Shown here: one piece after another, positions 30,773-39,074 of the stretch | Layout of the letters: each line of letters begins with the position of its first letter | How positions within the stretch are numbered: the stretch's first letter is position 1 | Source: Streptomyces sp. 1-11 | Lineage (GTDB): Bacteria > Actinomycetota > Actinomycetes > Streptomycetales > Streptomycetaceae | NCBI RefSeq assembly: GCF_007176755.1 | Contig: NZ_BJTV01000006.1 | Coordinates: 124,001 to 188,000, forward strand | DNA: 64,000 nucleotides | Direction of reading: 5' to 3' | Program-made: the position numbers and the translations under genes | Notes under the pieces: generated by a model | What the model was told of the DNA's origin: nothing | Databases searched by the model: none | The model's input: only the letters and a program-made list of their open reading frames with translations

Positions 30773-33742
30773 TTGGCGCTCAGCAGACGTACCTTCAGTG
30801 CGCTGGCCGGCTCGGCCGCGCTCGGCTTCGCCCTGGGCGGCAGCGGCGGCCCCGGGGCGCCCTCGGCGTTCGCGGCGCGCAGCGTGCCCACCGGTCCGGC
30901 GCCGGCCCCGCCGGGCGCCGACGGCGAGCGCCACACGATCGGGTACGACGCCTACTCGCTCCTGGTCGACGGCAAGCGCCTGGTGGTGTGGTCCGGCGAG
31001 ATGCACCCCTTCCGGCTGCCCAGCCCCTCCCTGTGGCGGGACGTGCTGCAGAAGATGCGGGCACACGGCTTCAACGCCGTCAGCGTCTACGTGGCGTGGA
31101 ACTACCACTCCCCCGCCCCCGGCCGTTACGACTTCACCGGCGTACGGGACCTCGACCTGTTCCTGCGCACGGCCGCCGAGACCGGGCTCTACGTCCTGCT
31201 GCGGCCCGGCCCGTACATCAACGCGGAGGTCGACGGCGGCGGCTTCCCGGGCTGGCTGACGGCGGCGCAGGGCAAGGCCCGCACCGCCGACCCGGCCTAT
31301 CTCCGCCACGTCGACGAGTGGCTGACCCAGGTCGACCGGATCGCCCGCCGGCACCTGTTCACCCAGGGCCGGGGCACGGTGCTGCTCTACCAGATCGAGA
31401 ACGAGTACGACTCCCACGTCGACGAGGCGACCGGCCGGGACTACATGTCCCACCTGTACAAGAAGGTCCGCTCCGACGGGATCGACGTACCCCTCTTCCA
31501 CAACGACAAGGGCCGCAACGGCCACTGGATCCCCGGCACGTTCGACACCGGCGGCGAGAAGGGCGGCTGGCTGTACGGCTTCGACGGGTACCCCTCGCCG
31601 GCCCAGGTGCCGCCGGACTGGGGGCACTACGGGCCCGGCGGCCTCACCGGCGGCGCCACCGCCTCGCCGCACACGCCCGGGTTCGTGCCCGAGTTCGGCG
31701 GCGGCTGGTTCGACCCGTGGGGCGGGGCCTGGTTCGACGGCAAGGGCTACGCCGAGGCCCGGCGCACCCGGGACGCGGCCTACGAGCGCCGCTTCTACCT
31801 CACCAACCTCGCCAACGGCCTCACCCTGCACAACGTGTACATGGCCTTCGGCGGCACCTCGTGGGGCTGGCTGCCCGCGCCGGTCGTCTACACCTCGTAC
31901 GACTACGGGGCGGCCATCGATGAGGGCCGCAACGTCACCGAGAAGATCGCCCCGCTGCACCAGCTCGGGCACCTGCTGCGGCGCGTGCCCGACTTCGCCC
32001 GGCTGGACCGGGCGGCGGACGTGAAGGCGGAGGGGCTGAAGGTCTACCACCTGACCAACCCGGACACCGGCAGCCATGTGTACGTGGCCCGCAACGACGG
32101 CTCGGCCCCGGTCACCACCGACCTGCCCACCCACGAGGGCAAGCTGCGGATCACCGTGCCCGCGCGCGACGCCCGCATGCTGACCACCGGGCTCTCCCTC
32201 GGCAGCCGGACGCTGAAGTACAGCACCGCGCAGCCCGTGATGTGCCTGTCCGTCGGGCGGCAGGACATCGCGGTGTTCGCGGGCCGCCGCGACGACATGG
32301 CGGAGCTGGTGCTGAAGTGCCCGGTCGAGCCGCTGGTGATGCGGCTCGACCCGGAGGCGGCCTGGACGTTCGAGAGCGACAAGCTCCATGTGAACGTGCC
32401 CCTCGGACAGGGCGGCCTGACCCGGGTGTCGGTCGCACAGGGCGAGAGCGACACACCGCTGCTGCTGCTCTTCGCCGACGACGCGACCTCGGTGCGCATG
32501 TTCCCGTACGACACCCCGTCCGGGACGCTGCTGGTGTACGGCCCGGCGCTGCTGCGCCACGCCGAGGTGCGCGGCTCCGAGGTCCATCTGACCGGTGACG
32601 TCACCGGGACGACCGGCGTGGAGGTGTGGGGACCGCGCGGCATCACGAGTCTGGTGTGGAACGGACGCAAGGTGCCGACCCGGGTCACCATGTCCGGCAG
32701 CCTGATGACGACCGGGCTGCTGCCCGCCGTGCCGGAGGTGGCGCTGCCCGCGCTGGGCGGCTGGCGGACGCGGACCGAGAACCCGGAGGCGGGCCCCAAC
32801 TTCGACGACTCGAAGTGGCGGGTCGCCGACCGGACCGCCTCGTTCAGCACGACGCCCGTCCCGAAGGGCGGGCCGGTGCTGTTCGCGGACGACTACGGCT
32901 TCCACTACGGGGACGTCTGGTACCGGGGCGCCTTCGCGGACGCCGCCGGCCTCGAGGAGATCTCGCTCGCCTACACCACCGGCACCCAGGGCCTGCTGAT
33001 GGCCTGGCTGGACGGGGAGCCGCTGGGCACCCACCGGATGCCGGTGCCGGACAAGGACACCACCATCCGCAAGGGGAGCTGGGACGCCACAGCGGTGTTC
33101 CCGGTGCCCGGGCGGCTGCGCCGATCCGGCCGGCACGTGCTGTCGGTGCTGGTCCGGCGGATGCAGCACGACCAGGACGGCAAGGCGCTTGACACCCACA
33201 AGGCGGCCCGCGGGCTGACCGCCGCCCACTTCAAGGGGGCCTCGCCGAAGGTGACGTGGCGCATCCAGGGCGAGGCGGCGCCGGACCCGGTGCGCGGGCC
33301 GCAGAACAACGGCGGCCTGTTCGGCGAGCGGGAGGGCTGGCACCTGCCCGGCTTCCCCGACCGGGACTGGAAGCCGGTCACCTTCCCGCGGGCCGAGCGG
33401 CGGCAGGGCGTGACCTGGTACCGGACCACGTTCCGGCTGTCCGTGCCGGGCGACATCGACGCCTCGATCGGCCTGACGCTGGAGGACGACCCGTACCGGG
33501 CCTACCGGACGCAGATCTTCCTCAACGGCTGGAACATGGGCCAGTACATCAACAACGTCGGCCCGCAGCACACCTTCGTGCTGCCGAACGGCATCCTGCG
33601 CACCCGTGGCACCAACACCCTGGCGCTGGCGGTGCTGTCGGAGTTCACCACGGAGTCCGGTCCGGGCAAGGTGGGTCTGACCCTGCTGGGCAAGGCGGCC
33701 GGCGGGACACCGGTGAACCCGGTGCCCTCCCCCGGCCGCTGA
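30773..33742 (+). CDS. GH35 beta-galactosidase exported by the Tat pathway
   Basis: A 989-residue glycoside hydrolase family 35 enzyme. The leader MALSRRTFSALAGSAALGFA is a twin-arginine signal. The catalytic barrel occupies about residues 55-400: the acid/base is E211 in YQIENEYDS and the nucleophile E307 in VPEFGGGWFDPW; GFNAVSVYVAWNYHSP and LLRPGPYINAE are family motifs. The C-terminal half holds beta-sandwich domains with jelly-roll features (about 660-740 and 860-970) that in this family bind or position polysaccharide. It removes terminal beta-linked galactose from oligo- and polysaccharides such as arabinogalactan outside the cell. The TTG start at 30773 follows GGGAGG. Its last 26 bases, including the stop, are tandemly duplicated downstream. 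Confidence 0.93.
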   Translation: MALSRRTFSALAGSAALGFALGGSGGPGAPSAFAARSVPTGPAPAPPGADGERHTIGYDAYSLLVDGKRLVVWSGEMHPFRLPSPSLWRDVLQKMRAHGFNAVSVYVAWNYHSPAPGRYDFTGVRDLDLFLRTAAETGLYVLLRPGPYINAEVDGGGFPGWLTAAQGKARTADPAYLRHVDEWLTQVDRIARRHLFTQGRGTVLLYQIENEYDSHVDEATGRDYMSHLYKKVRSDGIDVPLFHNDKGRNGHWIPGTFDTGGEKGGWLYGFDGYPSPAQVPPDWGHYGPGGLTGGATASPHTPGFVPEFGGGWFDPWGGAWFDGKGYAEARRTRDAAYERRFYLTNLANGLTLHNVYMAFGGTSWGWLPAPVVYTSYDYGAAIDEGRNVTEKIAPLHQLGHLLRRVPDFARLDRAADVKAEGLKVYHLTNPDTGSHVYVARNDGSAPVTTDLPTHEGKLRITVPARDARMLTTGLSLGSRTLKYSTAQPVMCLSVGRQDIAVFAGRRDDMAELVLKCPVEPLVMRLDPEAAWTFESDKLHVNVPLGQGGLTRVSVAQGESDTPLLLLFADDATSVRMFPYDTPSGTLLVYGPALLRHAEVRGSEVHLTGDVTGTTGVEVWGPRGITSLVWNGRKVPTRVTMSGSLMTTGLLPAVPEVALPALGGWRTRTENPEAGPNFDDSKWRVADRTASFSTTPVPKGGPVLFADDYGFHYGDVWYRGAFADAAGLEEISLAYTTGTQGLLMAWLDGEPLGTHRMPVPDKDTTIRKGSWDATAVFPVPGRLRRSGRHVLSVLVRRMQHDQDGKALDTHKAARGLTAAHFKGASPKVTWRIQGEAAPDPVRGPQNNGGLFGEREGWHLPGFPDRDWKPVTFPRAERRQGVTWYRTTFRLSVPGDIDASIGLTLEDDPYRAYRTQIFLNGWNMGQYINNVGPQHTFVLPNGILRTRGTNTLALAVLSEFTTESGPGKVGLTLLGKAAGGTPVNPVPSPGR

Positions 33743-33769
33743 GCCCGGTGCCCTCCCCGGGCCGCTGAG
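33718..33769. repeat. 26-bp tandem duplication over the GH35 stop codon
   Basis: Units 33718-33743 and 33744-33769 differ at one base and each contains the last codons and TGA of the GH35 gene. The second copy is untranslated. CCCGGCGCCGGG (33772-33783) follows and may form part of a terminator toward the convergent GH51 gene. Confidence 0.8.
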
Positions 33770-33790
33770 CCCCCGGCGCCGGGTCCCGGC

Positions 33791-35311
33791 CTACGCCAGC
33801 CGGATCACGTTCCAGGACAGCGGCTCCAGCACGGCGGTGAGGACGCCGTCCGCGAGGGCGGTCCCGCGGACCGGGTGCGGGGTGACCCGCTCCGGGTCGT
33901 CCAGGGTGTTGCGGGCGTCGGGGTCGGCGTCCGCGAGGGCGCTGTGCTCGGTGACGGCTCTCAGGCCGAGGCCGTTCAGGGTCACCTCCAGCGGCAGCGG
34001 CCCGGTGCGGTCCCGGTTGACCGCGAAGACGGTGACCGTGCCGTCCGCCGCGCGCACGGCGGTGGCGTGCAGCAGATCGGCCTCGCCGTACTTGCGTGTC
34101 CGGTACGTCGGCGAGTCCACGCGGACGTCGAGGACCTCGCCGCGCCCGTACCGGGAGGCCTGGGCGAACGGGAAGAACGTGGTCTGCCGCCAGGCCGGGC
34201 CGCCGGGCTCGGTCATGATCGGGGCGATCACGTTGACGAGCTGCGCCAGGCAGGCCACGGTGACCCGGTCGGCGTGCCGGAGCAGGGCGATCAGCAGCGA
34301 GCCGAGGACGACGGCGTCGGTGACGCTGTAGTTGTCCTCCAGGAGCCTGGGGGCCTCCGGCCAGTCGCCCTGGCCGGCGTCCCGCGCGTGCTCCTGCCAC
34401 TTCGACAGGTACCAGACGTTCCACTCGTCGAAGGAGAGGTCGATCCTCTTCTTCGACTTCAGGCCGGCGCCCACGTGGTCGGCGGTGGCCACCACGTTCT
34501 CGATGAAGGACTCCATGTCGACCGCCGAGGCGAGGAAGGAGTCCAGGTCGCCGTCGACGGGCTCGTAGTAGGCGTGCAGGGAGATGAGGTCGACGAGTTC
34601 GTAGGTCTCCCGCAGGACCGTGGCCTCCCATGCGGCGAAGGTGGGCATGGCCTGGCCGGAGGAGCCGCAGGCGACCAGTTCGACGCCGGGGTCGAGCTGG
34701 CGCATCGCCCGGGCCGTCTCGGCCGCGATCCGGCCGTACTCCTCGGCCGTCTTGTGGCCGGTCTGCCAGGGGCCGTCCATCTCGTTGCCGAGGCACCACA
34801 GCCGGATGCCGAAGGGCTCCTTGTCGCCGTGGGCGGCGCGCAGGTCGGCGAGGGCGGTGCCGGCCGGGTGGTTGGCGTACTCCTGGAGTTCCAGGGCCTC
34901 GGCGACGCCCCGGGTGCCGAGGTTGACGGCCATCATCGGCTCGGCCTGCGGGCCGATCTTCCGCAGGAAGGCGATGTACTCGGAGAGGCCGAACCGGTTG
35001 GTCTCGGTGGAGTGCCAGGCGAGGTCGAGCCGGCGGGGCCGGTCCTCGACCGGGCCGACGGAGTCCTCCCAGCGGTAGCCGGAGACGAAGTTGCCGCCGG
35101 GGTAGCGGATCACCGTCACGCCGAGTTCGCGCACGAGGTCGAGGACGTCGGTGCGGTGGCCGTCGGCGTCGGCCGCGGGATGGCCGGGCTCGAAGACGCC
35201 CGTGTAGACGCAGCGGCCGAGGTGTTCCACGAAGGAGCCGAACAGGCGGGGGTTCACCGCGCCGACGGTGAAGGCGGGGTCGAGCGTGAAGCGGGCGGTG
35301 CGGCTGCTCAT
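33791..35311 (-). CDS. Intracellular GH51 alpha-L-arabinofuranosidase
   Basis: A 506-residue family 51 glycosidase that releases terminal alpha-L-arabinofuranose from arabino-oligosaccharides. The acid/base is E177 in CLGNEMDGPWQ and the nucleophile E296 in SFDEWNVWY; RYPGGNFVSGYRWED is the conserved substrate-binding loop. The C-terminal beta domain runs from about residue 400. There is no signal peptide, so it acts on imported oligosaccharides, as is usual for GH51. The ATG at 35311 follows AAAGG. It is convergent with the exported GH35 beta-galactosidase. A GAAATGTCGAACA box lies about 100 bases upstream in the coding direction, suggesting control by the IclR protein encoded 1.2 kb away. 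Confidence 0.94.
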   Translation of the reverse strand: MSSRTARFTLDPAFTVGAVNPRLFGSFVEHLGRCVYTGVFEPGHPAADADGHRTDVLDLVRELGVTVIRYPGGNFVSGYRWEDSVGPVEDRPRRLDLAWHSTETNRFGLSEYIAFLRKIGPQAEPMMAVNLGTRGVAEALELQEYANHPAGTALADLRAAHGDKEPFGIRLWCLGNEMDGPWQTGHKTAEEYGRIAAETARAMRQLDPGVELVACGSSGQAMPTFAAWEATVLRETYELVDLISLHAYYEPVDGDLDSFLASAVDMESFIENVVATADHVGAGLKSKKRIDLSFDEWNVWYLSKWQEHARDAGQGDWPEAPRLLEDNYSVTDAVVLGSLLIALLRHADRVTVACLAQLVNVIAPIMTEPGGPAWRQTTFFPFAQASRYGRGEVLDVRVDSPTYRTRKYGEADLLHATAVRAADGTVTVFAVNRDRTGPLPLEVTLNGLGLRAVTEHSALADADPDARNTLDDPERVTPHPVRGTALADGVLTAVLEPLSWNVIRLA

Positions 35312-35414
35312 GGGTGCCTTTCGGGGTGGGTGGCCGGGGCGTGGCGGGCGTCCGCGGGGCGCGCGTTCCGGCCGGTCGCCCGCCTCGTCCGGCCGGCCGG
35401 GCGGCGGTCACTGC

Positions 35415-35427
35415 TGTTCGACATTTC
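35415..35427 (-). promoter_or_regulatory. IclR-type box upstream of the GH51 gene
   Basis: Minus strand GAAATGTCGAACA, 12 of 13 identical to the box before the IclR gene and oriented toward GH51. It lies in the 305-bp gap between GH51 and the lactonase stop; the gap holds no gene. Confidence 0.6.
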
Positions 35428-35538
35428 GGATCAGGCTCGTGACTTCGAACGGGACCGTAGAGTCGAAGCGCTTCCGCGTCAATGGGTCGAGCAGACCTCG
35501 CAGGCATGGGCGCCGACGGTGGCCGCCGGCACGCGGAA

Positions 35539-35584
35539 GACCCCGTGCCGGCGGCCGCGGGCGGCGACGTGCTGACACGGGGTC
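35539..35584 (-). terminator. Long-loop inverted repeat after the lactonase gene
   Basis: GACCCCGTG (35539-35547) and CACGGGGTC (35576-35584) are perfect 9-bp arms; the GC-rich interior can fold further. It is positioned about 30 bases after the lactonase stop on the minus strand. Confidence 0.5.
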
Positions 35585-35616
35585 ACGAGCCGGGCCCTAC
35601 CCGGCGATGAGCGGCC

Positions 35617-36480
35617 TCACCCGGCGAACGCCGGCTGCGGCGCCCCCCGCCCGACCCCCGGCACGACCAGCACCGAACCGGAGACCGGGTGCGGCGCCCG
35701 CAGCCCCACGCGAGCGGTGGTGATGTACAGGTCCGTCAGGTCCGGCCCGCCGAACGCGCACGCGGTGGTCAGCGGCGCCGGCACCTCGACCACGAGGTCC
35801 AGCTCGCCGCCCGGCGTGTACCGCCGCACCGCGCCCCCGCCCCACAGCGCCACCCACACACACCCGTCCGCGTCGACCGTGAGCCCGTCCGGGAACCCGG
35901 CGCCTTCCTCGATCTCCACCAGCGGCCGCCGCCCCCGGACCACGCCCTGCGCGTCGTGGTCGAAGACGTCCACCCGCCGGGTCGGGGTGTCGGCGTAGTA
36001 CATCAGCCGGCCGTCCGGGCTCCAGCCCAGGCCGTTGCTGACGGTGACGTCGGGCAGGACGGTCCGCACGCCGCCGTCGCCGGTCAGCCGGGAGAGGGTG
36101 CCGCCCCCCGTCGCCTCGTCGTACCGCATCGTGCCCGCCCAGAGCGCCCCGTCCGGGGCCACCGCCGCGTCGTTCGCACGACGGCCCGGGACCGGCTCGC
36201 GGTGCAGCCAGCGGAAGGCGCCGTCCGGGTCCAGCAGTGCGACGCCGTCCCGCAGGTTCAGCACCAGGCCGCCGCCCGCCCGCGGCTTGGCCGCGCCGAC
36301 GTGCTGCTCGGTGGTGCGCACCGTCCGGCGGCCGGAGGAGGGGTCGTAGGTGTGCACGCGCATGCCGAGGACGTCGACCCACAGGAGGCGGCCGGCCGCC
36401 GGGTCCCAGGTCGGGCCCTCGCCCAGCTCCGCCTCGGCCCGTACGGCGATCCCGTACCGCGCCGCGGCCCCGGCCCTCAC
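35617..36480 (-). CDS. SMP-30/gluconolactonase family lactonase
   Basis: A 287-residue six-bladed beta-propeller lactonase. The divalent-metal ligands of the family are in place: E21 (ELGEGPTW), N103 (RRANDAAVAPDG), N149 (TVSNGLGWSPDG) and D198 (GFPDGLTVDADG). It should hydrolyse a sugar lactone to the aldonic acid; the sugar is not specified by sequence. It is cytoplasmic, without a leader. The GTG start at 36480 overlaps the IclR stop as GTGA, so the pair is one operon, transcribed IclR first. With the zinc dehydrogenase and dehydratase at 17.3-19.5 kb it would complete an aldose to lactone to acid to 2-keto-3-deoxy acid route. Confidence 0.92.
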   Translation of the reverse strand: MRAGAAARYGIAVRAEAELGEGPTWDPAAGRLLWVDVLGMRVHTYDPSSGRRTVRTTEQHVGAAKPRAGGGLVLNLRDGVALLDPDGAFRWLHREPVPGRRANDAAVAPDGALWAGTMRYDEATGGGTLSRLTGDGGVRTVLPDVTVSNGLGWSPDGRLMYYADTPTRRVDVFDHDAQGVVRGRRPLVEIEEGAGFPDGLTVDADGCVWVALWGGGAVRRYTPGGELDLVVEVPAPLTTACAFGGPDLTDLYITTARVGLRAPHPVSGSVLVVPGVGRGAPQPAFAG

Positions 36481-37250
36481 ACCGTCCCCCGGTGGCCCAG
36501 CCGCTCCGACAGCTCCGCCGCGCCCTTGGCGGCGAGCTGTTCGAGCTCGGCCACGCGCTCGTCGCTCCAGCGGATCATGGGGACCGAGATGGACAGCGCG
36601 GCGACCACCTTCCCGGCCCGGTCGCGCACCGGGGCCGCCACACAGGACACATCCGGGTTGGACTCGCGGCTCTCCACCGCCAGGCCCCGCTCCCGGATCC
36701 GTGCGAGGGCCTCGCGCAGCGCGCCGGGATCGGTGATGCTGTTGGGCGTCATCGCGGTCAGCTCGGCGCCGTCCGGTATCCGTGCCGTCAGCTCCTGCTC
36801 GGGCAGCGAGGCGAGCAGCATCTTGCCGACGGAGGTGCAGTGGGCGGGCAGCCGGCGGCCGGCGGCCGACACCATGCGCACGGCGTGCGTGGAGTCGACC
36901 TTGGCGATGTAGATGACGTCGGTGCCTTCGAGGATGGCCACGTGGACGGTCTCGTCGCAGGTCTCCGCCACCGAGCGGGCCACCTGCTGGCCCTCGGCCG
37001 CGAGGTCGAGCTGCTCGGCGTACCGGCTGCCGAGCTGGTAGGGGCGCACCCCGAGCCGGTACCGTCCGGGCTGGCCCGGCACGGGCACGATGTACGAGCG
37101 TGCGGAGAGCGTGGTGACCAGCTCGTGCACGGTGGTGCGCGGCAGTTGCAGCTTGCGCACGATGTCGGGGGCGGAGAGCGTCCCGTCCCCGTCGAGGAAC
37201 AGCTCAAGAATGTCGAGAGCCCGGGTCACGGCAGGCACGAGGCGTCCCAC
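36477..37250 (-). CDS. IclR-family regulator of the sugar-acid genes
   Basis: A 257-residue regulator. The winged HTH spans about residues 8-66 (VTRALDILELFLDGDGTLSA, then DIVRKLQLPRTTVHELVTTL) and the GAF-like effector domain about 80-250, with HCTSVGKMLLASLP and ESNPDVSCVAAPV motifs. IclR proteins bind small carboxylates or sugars as tetramers on imperfect dyads. Its own promoter contains GAAATCTCGAACA in the coding orientation (37283-37295), a sequence repeated upstream of the dehydratase and, with 1-2 changes, the importer operon and GH51. This argues that it autoregulates and controls those units. The GTG at 37250 follows GGGAGGGGG. The stop overlaps the lactonase start. Confidence 0.93.
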   Translation of the reverse strand: MGRLVPAVTRALDILELFLDGDGTLSAPDIVRKLQLPRTTVHELVTTLSARSYIVPVPGQPGRYRLGVRPYQLGSRYAEQLDLAAEGQQVARSVAETCDETVHVAILEGTDVIYIAKVDSTHAVRMVSAAGRRLPAHCTSVGKMLLASLPEQELTARIPDGAELTAMTPNSITDPGALREALARIRERGLAVESRESNPDVSCVAAPVRDRAGKVVAALSISVPMIRWSDERVAELEQLAAKGAAELSERLGHRGTV

Positions 37251-37282
37251 GTCCGGCCCCCTCCCTTGGGTCTAAGCGTCTG

Positions 37283-37295
37283 TGTTCGAGATTTC
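37283..37295 (-). promoter_or_regulatory. IclR-type box upstream of the IclR gene
   Basis: Minus strand GAAATCTCGAACA, identical in 13 of 13 to the box at 17281 and oriented toward the IclR gene. Part of the imperfect dyad TGTTCGAGATTTCAACAG. Confidence 0.65.
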
Positions 37296-37374
37296 AACAG
37301 ACGATCGGCATGACGAACACAGGCTAGCCATGCGGGGTTGCCCGGGCAATGGGCCCGGACGCCTCCACGGCACC

Positions 37375-37941
37375 ATGGGTGTCATGCGTCTCGACTTCCA
37401 GCTCGTGCTGCTGCGCCGCATGGCCGACCACAACCCGGACCTGGTCGACGGGGCGCGGCGCCGGCTCGGGGCGTCCGTCGCGGAGATGCGGGAGGCCAAC
37501 AAGCGCTGGCAGGCGATGGTCCGCTCCCCCAGGTCCCGCTCCGCCGCCGCGCGTTACCGCTCCGTGCTGGGCGAGCCGGAGTCCGTCGTCCCGCGCCGCC
37601 TCGGGGACGTCGACTGCGAGGCCCGGCGGTGGGCGCTCCCGCTCTGGCCGGACCTGCGCTTCGAGGTGCTGGTCTCCCCCGACGGCGCGGTGTGGAACGA
37701 GTGGCTGGTGCGGGCGCCGGGCGCGCCCGCCCCCGCCCTGCGCACCCTGGACGACCTCACCCCGTGGTCCTGCACGGTCGACGAGGCCGCCCGCGCCTTC
37801 GCCCCGGCCCGTCCGCTGGAGGGCACCGCCCCCACGCGCTGGGGCCTGGCCTTCTCGGCGCCCGGCCGGGACGGCGTCCGGCACGAGGTGGTCGCCGAGT
37901 TCACCTGGGGGCTGCTCCAGCGCACCGCCGTCCGGGACTGA
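37375..37941 (+). CDS. Unrecognised actinobacterial protein
   Basis: A 188-residue cytoplasmic protein that I do not recognise. It starts MGVMRLDFQLVLLRRMADHN (ATG 37375, alternative ATG 37384) and is Arg-rich in its N-terminal half, with a central LPLWPDLRFEVLVSPDGAVW segment and a Trp-containing C-terminal part (RWGLAFSAPGRDGVRHEVVA). Predicted alternation of helices then strands suggests an alpha/beta domain. No signal peptide, membrane segment or catalytic motif is seen. It is divergent from the IclR gene. Its last 14 bases, including the stop, lie in a 51-bp tandem duplication. Confidence 0.6.
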   Translation: MGVMRLDFQLVLLRRMADHNPDLVDGARRRLGASVAEMREANKRWQAMVRSPRSRSAAARYRSVLGEPESVVPRRLGDVDCEARRWALPLWPDLRFEVLVSPDGAVWNEWLVRAPGAPAPALRTLDDLTPWSCTVDEAARAFAPARPLEGTAPTRWGLAFSAPGRDGVRHEVVAEFTWGLLQRTAVRD

Positions 37942-38029
37942 ACGCGGGCCGGGGCGGTGCGTGCGGGCTCAGCCGGCACCGTCCGGGACTGAACGCGGGC
38001 CGGGACGGCGCGTGCGGGCTCAGCCGGCC
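37928..38029. repeat. 51-bp tandem duplication spanning two gene ends
   Basis: Units 37928-37978 and 37979-38029 match at 48 of 51 positions. Each unit contains the 3' end and stop of the upstream unknown gene and, on the other strand, the 3' end and stop of the ATP-grasp gene. Only the outer copies are used by the genes. Confidence 0.85.
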
Positions 38030-38889
38030 GCCGCCAGGATCGCCTCCACGACCCGGGGCAGGGAGGCGGGGTGCAGGAAGAGGAAGAGGTTCGGCTCCAC
38101 CAGTTCGAGTTCCATCACCCGGGGCAGGCCGTCCTCCCCGTCGACGAGGTCCACGCGCGCGTACAGCAGCCCGGGGGCTCCGGGCACGGACGCCAGCGCC
38201 TTCTCGGCCACGGCGAGTTCGGCGTCCGTGGGCTGCCAGGGCTCCAGGCCGGGGTGGGCCACCTTCTCGGCGTCGTAGGGGGTGCCGGGCGCGAGGACGG
38301 CCCCCTTGCGGCTGGCGTGCAGCAGGCGCCCGCCGAAGAACTGCAGCGCCCGCTCCCCGCTGACGTCTATGTTCCGCAGGTACGGCTGCACCATCGCGGT
38401 GAAGCCCTCCGCGTGCATCCGGGCGAGCTGCCGTACGGCCGTCTCGTGCCGGTCCGGGGTGTAGCGGGCGGCGAACCGGGCGCCCGCGCCGGAGGTCGGC
38501 TTGATCACGTACTCATGGTCGCCGGGCAGCTCGGCGGGCTCGCCGGGGGCGACGTAGCGGGTCTCGACGGTGGGCACACCGGCCGCCGCCAGCTCGCCGA
38601 GGTAGCGCTTGTCGGAGTTCCAGCGCACCACGGCCGCCGGGTTGGCCAGCCGGGTCAGAGCGCCGACCCGGTCCACCCACGCCCCGAACTCCGCGGCGCG
38701 CCAGCTGTAGTCCCAGGTCGAGCGGATGAGGACGAGGTCGTAGCCGGCCCAGTCGGCCGCCGGGTCGTCCCAGTACCGGGCCTCCGCGTCGGCGCCGGCC
38801 TCCCGCAGGGCGTCCACCAGCACCGGCAGGTCGCGGTCCCTGCTCGGGCGGTCGCCGGGGTCGTAGGTGGCGAGGGCGATACGGGGCAC
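38020..38889 (-). CDS. ATP-grasp domain ligase-like protein
   Basis: A 289-residue RimK/glutathione-synthetase-like ATP-grasp protein. The N-terminal preATP-grasp part includes YDLVLIRSTWDYSWR; the nucleotide-binding lysine is in EYVIKPTSGAGARFAARY, and the metal ligands lie in MELELVEPNLFLFL (E and N). These enzymes join a carboxylate to an amine or thiol using ATP. The substrate pair is unknown. Orphan actinobacterial copies of this type are common. The GTG at 38889 follows GGGAG; upstream in-frame codons up to 38937 lie before the homology. The stop lies in the 51-bp duplication. No partner peptide or transporter gene is adjacent. Confidence 0.8.
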   Translation of the reverse strand: MPRIALATYDPGDRPSRDRDLPVLVDALREAGADAEARYWDDPAADWAGYDLVLIRSTWDYSWRAAEFGAWVDRVGALTRLANPAAVVRWNSDKRYLGELAAAGVPTVETRYVAPGEPAELPGDHEYVIKPTSGAGARFAARYTPDRHETAVRQLARMHAEGFTAMVQPYLRNIDVSGERALQFFGGRLLHASRKGAVLAPGTPYDAEKVAHPGLEPWQPTDAELAVAEKALASVPGAPGLLYARVDLVDGEDGLPRVMELELVEPNLFLFLHPASLPRVVEAILAAAG

Positions 38890-39074
38890 GGCGGGCTCCC
38901 TGTCGTACGGCGGTTCGATCGGTTGCGAGGCTAACAACCGCGCCGGGAACCGGGACAGCCCGCTTGACCTTCACCTTCGGGGAAGCCCCAGCATCGGTGG
39001 CGGAAGCGAGGAACGCGGCGTTCCCCCGGACGGCGTTCCCCTGAGGACGGGATTCCCGTGGAGCTGAGGTCCGT

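Noticed and set aside
30239..33571. Open frame of 1,110 codons on the minus strand opposite the GH35 gene
   Set aside because: Shadow of GC-rich coding on the plus strand; low-complexity translation. Only its last 152 codons (Rrf2 gene, from ATG 30697) are real.
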